This document shows positions 12,955 to 24,835 of a DNA stretch of 64,000 bases, piece by piece. Each line of letters opens with the position of its first letter. Position 1 is the stretch's first letter. The notes below the pieces were generated by a model, which worked only from the letters and a program-made list of their open reading frames with translations, did no database searches and was not told the DNA's origin. The translations under genes and the position numbers were made by a program. Origin of the DNA: Diadema setosum (taxonomy: Eukaryota; Echinodermata; Echinoidea; Diadematoida; Diadematidae); contig CM067067.1 in NCBI GenBank assembly GCA_033980235.1, positions 35,819,200-35,883,199 on the forward strand, in the 5' to 3' direction.

Positions 12955-14131
12955 AGAGAAGCCCGATTTCTTCTCCTTGTATTACACTTATTTTGTTTGT
13001 GCGTTTGTTTGCTTTATGATTTTTCACTTGTATTGTCCACTGCAAATGCCGTATAGATAAATAATGCTTTGTTGTGTTGAATTTGTGTTGACGTTAGAAT
13101 GAGTTAGCAGCACATAAGACTGGACTTCTCACGCAAGTACTAAGACACAAGTACAGTGCACATTGAGTGATATCAGCTCGACCAGTCACTGTGGAAACGC
13201 TACAAAGATGCGTGTTGCTGAAGACCCTTCTTCAACGTTGATCTCCCAATGTACACATCAATGTCACAGCCATGTTGTACAGTGTGGATGGGGTGAACCA
13301 AATCAAGGTAACCCAGGCTATCTTAGCCATCGCACTCCCCTCCCTCCAGACAACAATGCAATGCACATTCTATGGTCTCCCCTCACGACCCACTTTATGT
13401 ATGTTAACTTTGTGTTATTACTAATAAACGCAAAAAGACTTAGTACCTCGTATACCATTCTTATCACCCCAGTGTTTTCGCAATAAAAACCATATTACCG
13501 GCGGATGTTATTACTAGCTTATGCTTTTCTACAAACGTTGATACAGAGATACTATGATATTTTGGCTTTAAGTGTGTAATAAACACCAGTCTGGCAAATA
13601 TTTGAGAGGGGATTTATGCCACATTATAAACCACGGAAAGTGATGATTATGGGATGGTGAACTGAAAAGGCAACGACATATTATAAATATTCTATGTGGA
13701 TTATTATTTTGGAATTTGGGTTTTATCTTCTTTGACTAGGTACCTTAAATTGGCTCGTATATAACTTTATCACTCTTTGAGTAATATAGTACCAAGCAAG
13801 CAAGCATGCGTGTCAGCGTTAGGTAAATCCACCGAAATCATGCCGTGCCCAAACCTCAATTGTTACATACGTTGCGTATCTATGAACTCATGATATGTGA
13901 GCTGTAATCAAAATTCTTCTTCTTTTATGCATATTATATATACTAAACTATTGAATGCAACAGTATGTATCATTGTTTCGTCATTTCATTTTTTTGTTGT
14001 TGTATTTATCACTTGTCGTTGTGAAGGAAATGAATTTGCTGCCACAAGCCACAACATCAGCCGAGGTGATGCAGTCGTTGTAGCTGTTCCAGTGTTTCGA
14101 ACGCTGTGTCGTTCATCCTCGAAGTACTATA
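12955..14131. other. Intergenic, nothing recognised
   Basis: The 107-codon open frame at 13163-13486 has no domain or splice context and is not called as a gene. Confidence 0.5.
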
Positions 14132-14547
14132 CACACTAAGAAATACGGGTTCAAATTTGAACCCCAAAATTGTTGCTATACAACCACCCTATAGGGTGCA
14201 GCTTTGCACCCCAATAAGCAATTTGCACCCTTAGAGGTGAAATACGCTGAATTTTGAACCTGCAGGAGTGCGAATTTGCACCCTCAGTTTTGTGCTAATC
14301 AAGGGTGCAAACATGCACCATAAACATTAATACATTGTGAATTGAAAATTTGGACCACGAGTACCAAGGTTTTACTCGTAAGATCAAACTTACACTCTGA
14401 TGGATATGTCTGCATCTTTGTAAGTACGAATATTAATATTAAGAGATTTAATTTTCTACTCGCATAATAAAAGGTGCAATTGTGCACCCCAGGGTGCTGC
14501 TATAGGAGCAAATTGGGTGCGAATTTGAACCTTTATTTTTCAGTGTG
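14132..14547. mobile_element. MITE-like element with iterated GGTGCAAATTTGCACC palindromes
   Basis: The ends are inverted: CACACTAAGAAATACGGGTT on the left against the complement of a right end finishing ...AACCTTTATTTTTCAGTGTG. The interior repeats GGGTGC/GCACCC words joined by a short AT core at 14196-14215, 14230-14240, 14270-14283, 14304-14318, 14472-14488 and 14514-14526, some of them complete palindromes. No coding frame. A DNA-transposon-derived non-autonomous element is inferred from the inverted ends. Confidence 0.65.
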
Positions 14548-17500
14548 CAGGTGTCCAGTGCTATAGTACCAGAAGCCTAGAAAGACGGTTCCTTCCTGCA
14601 ATGTTGCGCCTTTGGCGATTGCCTTTTAAGCGGTTCCACGGAGGTATGGTATAGAATGTGAAAAATAAGAAATGATGAAAACTGATGATTGATTGGATTG
14701 AAAGTTACCAATAGGAGTGATGAAAACGACAGTATATTAGTTGTAGCATTGATGATAAAATGAAGATAGTATCGTAATCATCTTTATCAATGACAATAAT
14801 AATAAGAACAAAACACCTATGTGGTTTGTTTTACTATAATGCAAATGTATTTTGACTTGTGTTGATTTATGATACCCTTAAATATCACTTATGTGGCCAA
14901 ATAAATATGTTGATATGTGTCTCATATATATACATAACAATAAACATATCACATATGACGGAAAACACGGAATTACAAGGAAAAATTAAAGAAAAAAATA
15001 AAAAGGCAATGTAAAACAATCATGTGTCAACATAAGAACCTTACAGACTCTTGACATGGGCGAAGCATTGGTAATCAGGTTTTTTGTGAATTCCCCCCCC
15101 CCCCCCACACACACACACACTCGATTAGGGAAACTCCAGATGGGAGGTTAAAAAAAAAAAAAAACATTTAGAAATAGCAGTAATCGGGGAGCGCAGAGCT
15201 TGGCCAACAGAGCAATCAGCTAAAAAATTAGAATAAACAGAACAAAAATAAAAGACACAAACACACATACACACACACACACACACGACCGAGAGAGGAA
15301 TCCTGTTTTGTTTCCTTTTACTTTCTTTTTTATTAATCGACATCGTTTTTCTGTTAGATAAGGACAAGAAGTGAAAGGTAAATGATAATGATATTGGCAG
15401 ACGTTTGATCGTGAGAAAGACTAAGTGAGCTTTTGAAAGAAGTTTTTGGGGATGACGACATGCAAAAGACAAACACGCAGTGAAATGGAGACTATGATTA
15501 TGATGAATTCTATTAAAAAGAAGCAGTAAAACACGATGAGGTTTGGCCTATCAGCCATTGAAAGTCCATTAGATTAACAAACCGTCGTTAAAGAATCATG
15601 ACTTTTAATTCTTGTTTCATTAATTGGTTGGTTGGAAATACACTCGAGTGACGAGTCTGCTACTCTCCGGTGCATCGAAAGTGCAAGCATTGCACTTGTC
15701 ACCTATAGGTCTGTACAAATGACGCCAACTCGAGGTAATGCTGCATTTTAATACACCTTTCAATGCGGCCACGGCAGTCACGTTTCAGGCCACCTTGGAC
15801 AAAACGGGATGGACGGGATAGACCAACGTGACAGGCCGTGATTGCCGTGGATGCCGTGACAGATTTTTTTTTTTTTTTTTTTTTTTTTTAACTGTAAAAA
15901 AAAAAAAAAAAAAAAAAAATGTGCCACGGCAGTCCCGGTGGTAGTTAAAAACCCTGTATCTGGTAATAAAACAGGGTGAACGCAAGAAAACACGACCGTA
16001 CGTAATAGGTCGTAACACAACTTGGAGGTGGTCAATAGCGGGCGGCGACGGAACATGTTGATAGTCTAGCTTGACCAGACGCCGTGAGAACAGCGTCTGA
16101 TAGCTATGTATGTTCACCCGGGCAAGGACTGGAAAGGACAAGACTAGAATACGAAGAGGGGAAAACGGGAGAATATCTCATCTACCCACCGAGTACTATA
16201 TACGTCTCTGGCAAACGGGGCTGTCGTGGCCGGCCGCCGGGGAACATGCGATGGTGTAAACGCAGCATAAGGAATGTTCAGAGTCATTATACCAGTCTTA
16301 TATAATACTCTTTCCCTTGTTCACAGGTATACTTTTTTTTTTCCAACGAATGCGCTCTCATTGCAGCACCATGGTAATCACCAAGAAGGTTTGATTTCTC
16401 CAAAGCGACCAAATGCGACGTTTATTTACGCTGGTACACGATATTCACGGGATGGAAATACCCCAATGGACAGTTAAAAAAATGTGGTGTAGTGAACGGT
16501 GCAATGATAGCTAGGAGTTGTGTCTTCTTTTCCACACAGTCTCTGACAATGTGTGAGACTCTTGTCAGAGAGTGATAAGGGATTCTGTTGTCTTTCTCTT
16601 TCAATCGTTTTTGCTTAACTTTTTTATTTTCTATTTTACTTGGTTCCTTCACCGCCCAGCATCTCCTTGCAGGATGAATGAAAGAGCAGGTCACGTGGAT
16701 ACAAAGTAAGGTTTAAGAGATGACGTGCGGATAGAGTTAAAACAACAACATCAACAAGAAAGCCCCAAGAGCGTGATGTCAATCCCAAGGGCTTGCTAAC
16801 ACCTTAAATCCGATCTTTATGACGATCAAACATGACCTTCGCTTGAAATTTCCGGACGAAGTGCCCAAAGTGGCGAAAAAGAGGTCAGAAACTTGTTTAT
16901 GATGGCTGACCCTCGTGATATCGGCGATTCGAAAATTATTCTTGCCAAAGAGGAGACGGAGGGGTTCCGTTTCTGGCCTCGTCGGCAGAAGACAACACGC
17001 GATAAATCCTTCTGAAATATTCAGCTTCTTGTCGTGAACTTCAGACACTTCCTTGATTTCTCTCAAGTTCCTCTTCATCCTCTTCCTTTTTTTACAAACT
17101 TTGTGTTCTCTTCTTGGAATTATGACCACCTGTTGAATCTGATATCAATAAAGCTGGTTAAAAGTATTTCCCCAAGCGATTATCGTGTTGTTGGACTAAA
17201 AAACCGATGTATAATTCAAGTGCTCATCACTAGATGTCAGCATGGTCAGTAGGCTATTTCTGGTCGCCCGACGAAAGGAGGCATTACTGGTAATTGGTCG
17301 TTATTCATGCAATCTAAACTAACTTAATTGATTCCCAGTACAACACGAACCTTTACTTTTATTGTCTTCTTTTCTTCTTCTTCTTCTACTTCTTCTTCTG
17401 CCCTTTCGGATATACATGGAGATTATGCATGTATCCTCTTACTGTTGTCAATGTATTTTTATGCTTTCCCATTTTTTCTCATTATCTCCTGTAATTTATC

Positions 17501-18037
17501 AAACCAGCCAACTATTCAATTGCATATTAAGTTTGAATTTACTTTTTGTGCAACCAGTGTAATCACCTGAAGAATTTTTTTTTTTTTTTTGTGCATCACG
17601 CTTTTTATGATGCTCACACACACGTCCACATAAACACGTGCGCTCATACTTACAGGGTTACAACACAGCCCTTTATTTTGTCCTCCGTCTTCGAATGACA
17701 AACTTTATCTAATGATTTCTCACTATGCACGGCTCTCCGATTCTTCAAAATGAAGATCTTAGAGAATAAAAACTTCAGCAGCTGACCTCAAAGATCGTAT
17801 TAATGTTCCTTTTGCAAACGTCACCAAGTTTTGCATAGTTGAAGAATTATGACTCTCAATATCTGATATACACTTAAGAATTTAAAAAAAAAAAGAAAAA
17901 TTGATTGTATGCCACTTCGGAATACGCTTTCTGTTTGTATTGAGAAAAAAAGATAGGAACTGGTTGGAAAACAGTCTGAATAAATAAAGATGTCAACATC
18001 ATGAGAGACTCAGATTATAATCTTCTAAATACGGGTG
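14548..18037. other. Intergenic with low-complexity tracts
   Basis: Contains C-run/CA-run (15093-15120), a second CA tract (about 15258-15287), a GC-richer block with CACGGCA words and a T/A homopolymer pair (15775-15945), and A-rich tracts. The 116-codon minus frame at 16779-17129 is rich in Lys/Arg/Glu at its start but matches no family I recognise and has no obvious splice flanks; it is not called. Confidence 0.5.
15775..15945. repeat. CACGGCA-word cluster with T26/A24 homopolymer pair
   Basis: Complements of CACGGC recur at 15770-15930 in both orientations (GCCACGGCAGTC appears at both ends). In the middle a T run (15864-15889) faces an A run (15896-15919) across a 6-base loop, giving a potential hairpin. 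It may be a small element with inverted GCCACGGCA ends. Confidence 0.45.
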
Positions 18038-18341
18038 ACGTTAGTTATTCCGAAGGTTCGTTAATCCGAAATACACTAATCCCCAATTTCCACATGCTCA
18101 TATATAACAGATGAAAATAAAGAGGGTTTGTTAACCGGAACTGTTATTTCGAAGTTTCGTAATTCCGAATGTTGATTACTAGTAATCCGAAAACGAAATA
18201 AGATTTGTTTATTCGTAAATGAATACAACGTGTGACGAAACAGGCCCTGGGAATACGAACTTTAGTTCGTCTTCCGATTAACGAACCTTTGGAATAGCGT
18301 GCCTTCGAAATAGAGAACTTTATTAAATTCGTTTAACATGT
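18038..18341. repeat. Degenerate TTCGGA/AACGAACC repeat, cluster 1
   Basis: Irregular alternation of TTCCGAA, TTCGTTAATCCGAA, GAACTTTAG and ATTAACGAACC words with AT spacers, approximate period 20-30. It abuts the left end of the MITE at 18342. Confidence 0.65.
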
Positions 18342-18810
18342 TTAAAGGGGCATTCCAGACGATTTTGATAATTTCACATCATGTAGTACATAAATCAACA
18401 GCTCTAAGTATAGATTTGTGGAATTTATTGCAGTCCTTGAACAGAGAAACCAATACTCTGAAAAATCTTTATCAAATTGCACTGAACAATGTTGATGACA
18501 TAGGAGCCCCACATATTTCAGAAATGTAGCAGTGTAATCCCATTACAATACCGCTTGCTTAACAAGTTCACCTGTGTAGAATCTACGCATGCCTTCTTCT
18601 TTTGTTCTGCTTCCTTGAGCCCCAACTCATACATTCTTGTGGTGAGGCTGCCATGTCATCATCCTTGTTCATTGCATTTTGTTATAAATTTTGAAAACAT
18701 TCTTATTCCTCATCCCAATCACTATACATTCTGAAACTCTGTACTCTGTATAACTAATTTACAGTTGTTCAAATGTAAAAGTTTGAAAATCATCCGGAGG
18801 TCTCTTTTAA
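18342..18810 (+). mobile_element. TTAAAGG foldback family B, full-length copy
   Basis: The left end is TTAAAGGGGCATTCCAGACG; the right end, reverse-complemented, is TTAAAAGAGACCTCCGGATG followed by ATTTTC, so the termini are imperfect inverted repeats. An inverted homologous copy lies at 58532-58963, sharing GTTGGGGCTCAA (complement here), AATAAGAATGTTTTCAAAAT and ATGTAGTACATAAATCAACA blocks. It is non-autonomous. TTAA is a plausible target site but no duplication can be proved. Confidence 0.75.
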
Positions 18811-21800
18811 GGCTAAAAGGACCTTCCGAATAATGAACTGTAGTCCTAGATATAACATGTATGTTACAAGTAATTGCACAACGACCGTATTCATTTTGTC
18901 AAAGACTATATTGATTTCAGTGACAATAGATATTAATAGTACAGTTGTATAATACATCTAATTTCAAAATATCATAGAAAGTTATGAATATAATGTTTAC
19001 TTATTGTGGAAAAATATTAGTGATACCAAAGGAGAGAAGGAAACTTCGTATATCGTCAACGGTAATGAAAAAAAGAAATCACTCCTGTCACGATCTTCAC
19101 ACATTTATTTTTACATTTGTTATGATTTACTGATGATGGTCTGAGTGTAGCATGCAATATACATTCCGATGCAAACCGTATTGCCAACCATTTACATTTT
19201 CCATTCCGAAAGTTCATTCATCTTTTTTTTTTCACCTAATGCCAACCCAACTGATTTAATACATGTCTTACACATCGCTTTATCAGCAAGTGTTAAGTAT
19301 GAGACATTATGAAGTCTTCCTCACATTGCCTTTCTTATGTCACGGAATATGAACTCTTACTTTATAAACTATTATAAAATTTAGAGCAGACAAATTCAAT
19401 ATTAAATATAGGATTTGTCTGCTTTAAGTTTTATAATGGTTTATGTAAAGGTGACGTTTTTAGTTATCGTTAGATACTTCTACAAATTTTGTAGAAAAAG
19501 TATCTAACGATATAACTAAAGACGTAAATTTCACATGTATTCTGACAATGGGTATTAGTAGTCACTAACCTTTGGCATCCGAGCGTTCGAAGGATGCCAA
19601 AGTTCACTGTAAGAATACCAGCTTTTTTAATTGTTATGGCAATGAATTCAGTAATAGTCATCTGCTGTAATTCTCTCTTTGGTTTAAGGCTGCGTGTCAG
19701 GAGTTTAAAGAGCTATAATCTACTCCTGCGAATGATTAATGGAACCATGTAACGCAAATGCATTTTGACTTGTATTGATTTATTATACCCTAAACATTAT
19801 TTAATATGTGGCCAAAAATATAATTGAATATCTTCCACATATTTCGGGATAATGTTTTATTTAAAAAAAAAAAAATCTTCAGATTACTTGGATAAGCCTA
19901 CAAAAAACTAAAACTTCCAAACCAATGTTCTGCCAATGACACCATCTGCCAATAACTAGTAAAGTACTAATATAGCTAACAAAAGACATCGAAATGCACT
20001 TTCCGCTAGACTGAAGATAACTCGCATGTTTCTCTGTAATGCCTTTTGTTAATCATAATTAGTAGCATGGCTATTATTGCAGAATAATCATACACATTGT
20101 TTGGCATATATATATCTATATATATATATAACAACATGATTGTCGGTGTTTGTTGTTGTTCTTTCTTTTTTTCTTTGTAGAATAAAGGGATGAAACCTGA
20201 CAAAACCATGTATAACACAGATCTGGAATTCCACTGACATGACTGATGTGAAAGTGAAGATAAAGCTCGCTATAGAAACGAGATGATTAAAAATTTCTCA
20301 AAAGCTCAAAATTGCAGCATGAATTACTTAAACCTACAGGCTAGATGTCATAAAGAAAGCTTATCATTGTGTATAGAACACCATCAAAATTCCATCTTGT
20401 TAACTACAACATATTCAGTGATTAATATTGGAATACCCATAATGTACCAAATAATATATATAGATAGATAGATAAGACATACGACATATGGACTATCATA
20501 TTGGCGAGTTTGACTGTCTATCATTAATTTAAATTTTGTTACCATTTCTCCTATCGTATTTTCAGATCGCTGTCGGGTAATGCGATCATCGATGGGAATA
20601 ATACAACCTAATACCACCCTTTCTTCGGCAGTTCACAAGTCCTTACTTTCATACCCGGCATTTTCTCATTGCATCGACATCGTTCGGGGCACTTTTTTAG
20701 TGTAGGCCTAGCTTTCTTCCCAATTGCAATAAAGTGACATAACTGGCCATGACCTGAAGGAATAAAATATTACCGACAAACCGCCCATCAACTTAAGTAC
20801 ATTTCTGTTAGATTTCTCTCTTTCTTTCTCTCTTTATTCATTTATTCCTGAGCCAATATCCAGCTTAGATTATATCACAAACACATGCAAAAGTATGATA
20901 TAATATGAGCTTTCAAATATAAGTATGCTTAATTTTTCTAAAGCTACTTCAACAGCATGCTGCTTCCCTTATGTTATAACAGCATCCAAATTACAGATGC
21001 AGTTATGAAAGAGGGATGAACTGTATCATATAAATAACAATAAAACAAAGACAAGTAAAACTTGATTGTAGGAGAGTGTCGTTGGTCAGCTCAAGTGAGA
21101 AACATTCGATGTCTATAATACACTCTCAGATTTTTCTTTTCACTGCATATTATTTTATACAATTATATCGAAGAGAATGAGAAAGAAAACCAGAAAATCG
21201 TTAAATGGGTTCGATTACAAGAAAATAAAATCCAAGTATATCCCAATAAACTTGAACGCATCGACTGTCATCACATGTTTAATGGAGTAAACATTCACAT
21301 AAACTACGCACATTCTATTTGTCATGAGGGTACTTGGAATTTATTTAATCTCAGAAATAGTGGTACTTGTTTGTTTGTTATTAGCGGTCCGTTTTGCAAC
21401 AAACCAGAAAAAAAAAAATATGTAAGACAGAGAAACTGTGAAAATTGAGTAAGATAGGTTAGGAATTGAAAGATAAAATAACGACTAATTTATAATGTAA
21501 TAATATAAATAATGACTACCATGAGTTTATCTTTTATGAAAGTATAGTAGGATTTGAATTTCATTGCTCTTTTGTAAGGACAAGACCTTTCCTTTTGCAC
21601 GAAAATGTTGTATAACTTTATTTTTTTCTTCCAGTTTCCTTTATGTTTGTGAAAACAGTATAACTTTCTTTCTGGGCCATTCAAACAAACAATTGAAACG
21701 GAGAAGAAATTTTATGTAATTGACAAATAATGACTAGAATAGTGTTTCATCCAAATGACTCGTCACAATTGTAGAATGGCTGGAAATTCATGTAATCTAA

Positions 21801-21884
21801 AATGTCACAGTAATTGCCAGTTTATTGCACCGATGTTTTCTATTAATATGTAGCATATTCAAATATGCAACAAATTCAAATACA
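18811..21884. other. Intergenic; hairpin trio, otherwise nothing recognised
   Basis: Apart from the hairpins at 19369-19606 and a short TA-rich tract near 20107-20131, this stretch has only AT-rich sequence and motif-less frames. Confidence 0.5.
19369..19606. repeat. Three consecutive hairpins
   Basis: Hairpin 1 (about 19369-19437) pairs ATAAAATTTAGAGCAGACAA with its near complement. Hairpin 2 (about 19446-19530) pairs TAGTTATCGTTAGATACTT with AAGTATCTAACGATATAACTA around a CTACAAATTTTGTAG loop stem. Hairpin 3 (about 19568-19602) pairs CTTTGGCATCC with GGATGCCAAAG. They could be one composite foldback element or three separate ones. Confidence 0.7.
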
Positions 21885-22060
21885 TTTATTCCATTCAGAA
21901 CAGATCAGTCACAAAGATACATTTACGTGGAACACAATAGCTATACAGAGATCCGATGAGGACTGCTTTTAAATAAATTCATAGATGAGGCACTGGTAAC
22001 ATGCAAAGGTAGTGAGTTACACAGTTTTGGTGCTATAAAGCAAATATTATACTGGTATGA
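21885..22060 (-). mobile_element. 3' end of a non-LTR retrotransposon, minus strand
   Basis: Minus-strand 22036-21941 encodes IAPKLCNSLPLHVTSASSMN, then LFKSS and a stop. It matches the ORF2 C-terminal signature of CR1/L2-like reverse transcriptases (APK.WNSLP..V....S...FK). The usual Trp is Cys here and the final helix is lost, so it is a decayed copy. The 3' tail contains an AATAAA and iterated ATTTGAAT-like units near 21885. Upstream ORF2 is absent. Confidence 0.65.
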
Positions 22061-23315
22061 CATTGTTCTTTGTATTGCAAGATGTAGACAAACCGATGTT
22101 CATGTGCTGTAATTATAACAAACAATACGATCAACTCAAATAGGGTTGAATATATATATATATATATATATACATATATATAATTATATATATATATTTT
22201 TTTTTTTTTTTGGGGGGGGGGGTCAACGGACACATACGCACACGCAAACTTGGAGGTTCATTTGGTAGGGTCATTAAACATGGAGAACACTAGGAGATTT
22301 CATTCTAATATCAAAGCAAATGAATGATTCAAATGATTTGCGCATATAATTTCTTAGACTGTTTTCAAATGACTTAATTTTCAATATTTTTAAAGCATGC
22401 CTGTTGTCACTAGTCATTGGAACGTTGACTTTCGCGTTGACTTTGATATTTAACATCATTCAAATCAAGGGGGGGGGGGGGGGTTAAGAGCATGACGCAT
22501 AATCACTTTATGACTTTACGGTTGAGGCTTAAAAAGACTATGCAATGCAGATGCATTTTCATTCAGAATATATATCCTCAACATCAGTTATGCAGCCAAA
22601 TGAATATCTAAACAGGTGTTATATGTTTTATAATAATTGCTCAACTCTTCATGTTACTTGGGTACACACAGTAAAAACAAAACCAAACACGCACACACAC
22701 ACAAAATCAGGCAAAGATTCTGTCAATGACATCATCTGTCGTGTCTGTCAAGCATTGCAAAAAAACTAATATGATTAACAAAGGACATTGGAATGCACCT
22801 TCTTGTATGTTTCCACGATACTGCTATGATAAACAAAAGGCAATACAAGTCAACATACATATGCATTGCATAGTCCCTTTCATAATGACAGAATCTTTGG
22901 AGCTAAACTTCGTATTTCTATAGGGTTGTGTAAGCCAATATTTTGACACAATAAAAAAAAGAGCTTTCGATCACTTCAATTACTTCTTTTGTTCTTTTAT
23001 CAAGATAATAAGTAAATCGATTTCAGGTCTTCAAACCTTTGAAAACCGATCCTACACGTATTGTTTAAACACATTCCGTAATAATCTTACATATTAAGAA
23101 TAACGTTATTACCTACAATGACTACATAAACACCTTAGAGTTATTTGAAATCACCTATGAGGGAATAAAAAGAAATAACACGTTATCTCATGTGTAAATG
23201 TCCACGTATTTTGGTAAAGAAAAGTCAGACTTAAATCTAATTTTGATTGTAAGGTTTTTTGAAAATTTACTTTAGAGAAATGTAATATAACGGAGTTAAG
23301 CGATGTAAGATTATG

Positions 23316-23362
<47 letters not shown>

Positions 23363-23995
23363 CAAGAATGCAACCTGCAATGAAAAATACAATAACACAC
23401 AATTCGGGAAAGTAAGATTTTCTCTTAAATCTATAACAAATTCAATTCATGTTTCAACAAATCTTTATTGATACTAACATGTTGTATGACAAAGAACATT
23501 GTAAATGCTGTCGTTTGTTTTCGAAGTATCTTGTAAATTTGTTCTGCTCGAATTGTCCATAAGACTCTCATTGAAATGTGTCATTGAATTAGCTCTGTCT
23601 ACTTTCAGTTCTACACTTTTACCAAACGACATTTTATTGACCATTTCTGAGGAACAAAGAGTCCAAATGGACCCAATAAACACAATTTCAGTGTCTGAGA
23701 ATACGAAATTCTTAAATAGTATTATTGCAGATTGTTTTGAAGGACCGACATAATCATGTCAGACAACTATTGAGATGAATTGCCATCAAATAACATATCG
23801 GGGGTATATCAGTTGTGTTAAGATTGTTTTCTTATCGGGTAAGTATGTAATAACTGATAAAATGCCTGTGGATTTAAGTTACGACTTTGTAAACTTCGTT
23901 TGATTTTCAACATACCTATACAGAGAAAATGAGAATTGTCAGAACGATAGCCTGTTTATACATTAGCTATATGTACAATGTATGTGCATCTTAAT
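22061..23995. other. Intergenic, microsatellites
   Basis: Includes a TA-rich tract running into a T-to-G junction (22149-22222), a G run (22470-22483), and an (AT)22 microsatellite at 23318-23361. Frames open on both strands at 23474-23753 have no recognised domain. Confidence 0.5.
23318..23361. repeat. (AT)n microsatellite
   Basis: About 22 uninterrupted AT units. Confidence 0.95.
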
Positions 23996-24135
23996 GGTAA
24001 CTGTTCGTCATTTCGAGGACTCGTTATTCCGAAGATTCGTAATTCGAGAATGAAATAATGTACCTTATTCCGAAGTTTCGTCACTCCGAAAATAAGATTA
24101 CGTACGTAATTCCGAAAATGAAACAAACTTTTAGT
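23996..24135. repeat. Degenerate TTCGGA/AACGAACC repeat, cluster 2
   Basis: Words such as TTCCGAAGATTCGTAATTCG, TTCCGAAGTTTCGTCACTCC and AATTCCGAAAATGAAA in succession; same family as 18038-18341. Confidence 0.6.
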
Positions 24136-24835
24136 GACAAAACACGCCGGTGTAGTAATAAAAAAAAAAGATATAAAGAATGGAAGGTTATATCCAGTAA
24201 TGAAAGTTTGGTATGGTGTCAAGGATGATACGTGTATATTTACGTCGCGAAGAAAAAGAAAAAAAATGTCAATTTTGATTTTATCTCAGCAATTGCTTCC
24301 TGACCGTCTGGATAAGATAGAGATAAAAATTATGAAAGCAATCAAAGCAATGATAACAAATAAATTATATAGATGTGAACCAAAATAGTATTGATGGTAG
24401 TAATGAAAATATTAAACATTAAGCTGATAAGGGTAAATGATTGTGATTTCGCACACGTGCACCCATTCACTTTTGACAAGGAAATTGCCTGAAAGCTCAT
24501 ACCTATACAGACACACAGGCAATACACGCACACAAACAGGTATATAAACACACAAAAATACATACAAGACATATATTGGCGCACTGGAATACGATGATAA
24601 TTTGTTATTCTATTATTGATCAAAAAAAAAAAAGAAATATTTTCTCTTCCTCCTCCTCCTCTTCTTCTCGATACCCCCCCCCCCTTTCTTCATCGTCGTC
24701 AGGATGAGCCATGCCTGCAATCAAAGGCAAAAGAAAGAAAGGAAGAAAACAAAAATCAAGTGTACTGATTACCCTCTTTGAACAATCCTACGTCCCTTCG
24801 CTCCCAGCATCACCACATATCATTTCTATTTTGGA
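24136..24835. other. Intergenic, nothing recognised
   Basis: A purine-rich patch, a CTC/CTT-rich patch (24645-24668) and a C run (24674-24684). No gene seen. Confidence 0.55.

Noticed and set aside
13163..13486. 107-codon plus-strand frame
   Set aside because: No family resemblance; Cys/His residues do not form a zinc-binding spacing.
16779..17129. 116-codon minus-strand basic frame
   Set aside because: Lys/Arg/Glu-rich start comes from a purine-rich tract; rest has no motif and no exon context.
23474..23753. Exon-like frames on both strands
   Set aside because: Mutually overlapping frames, neither with splice signals nor a recognisable domain.
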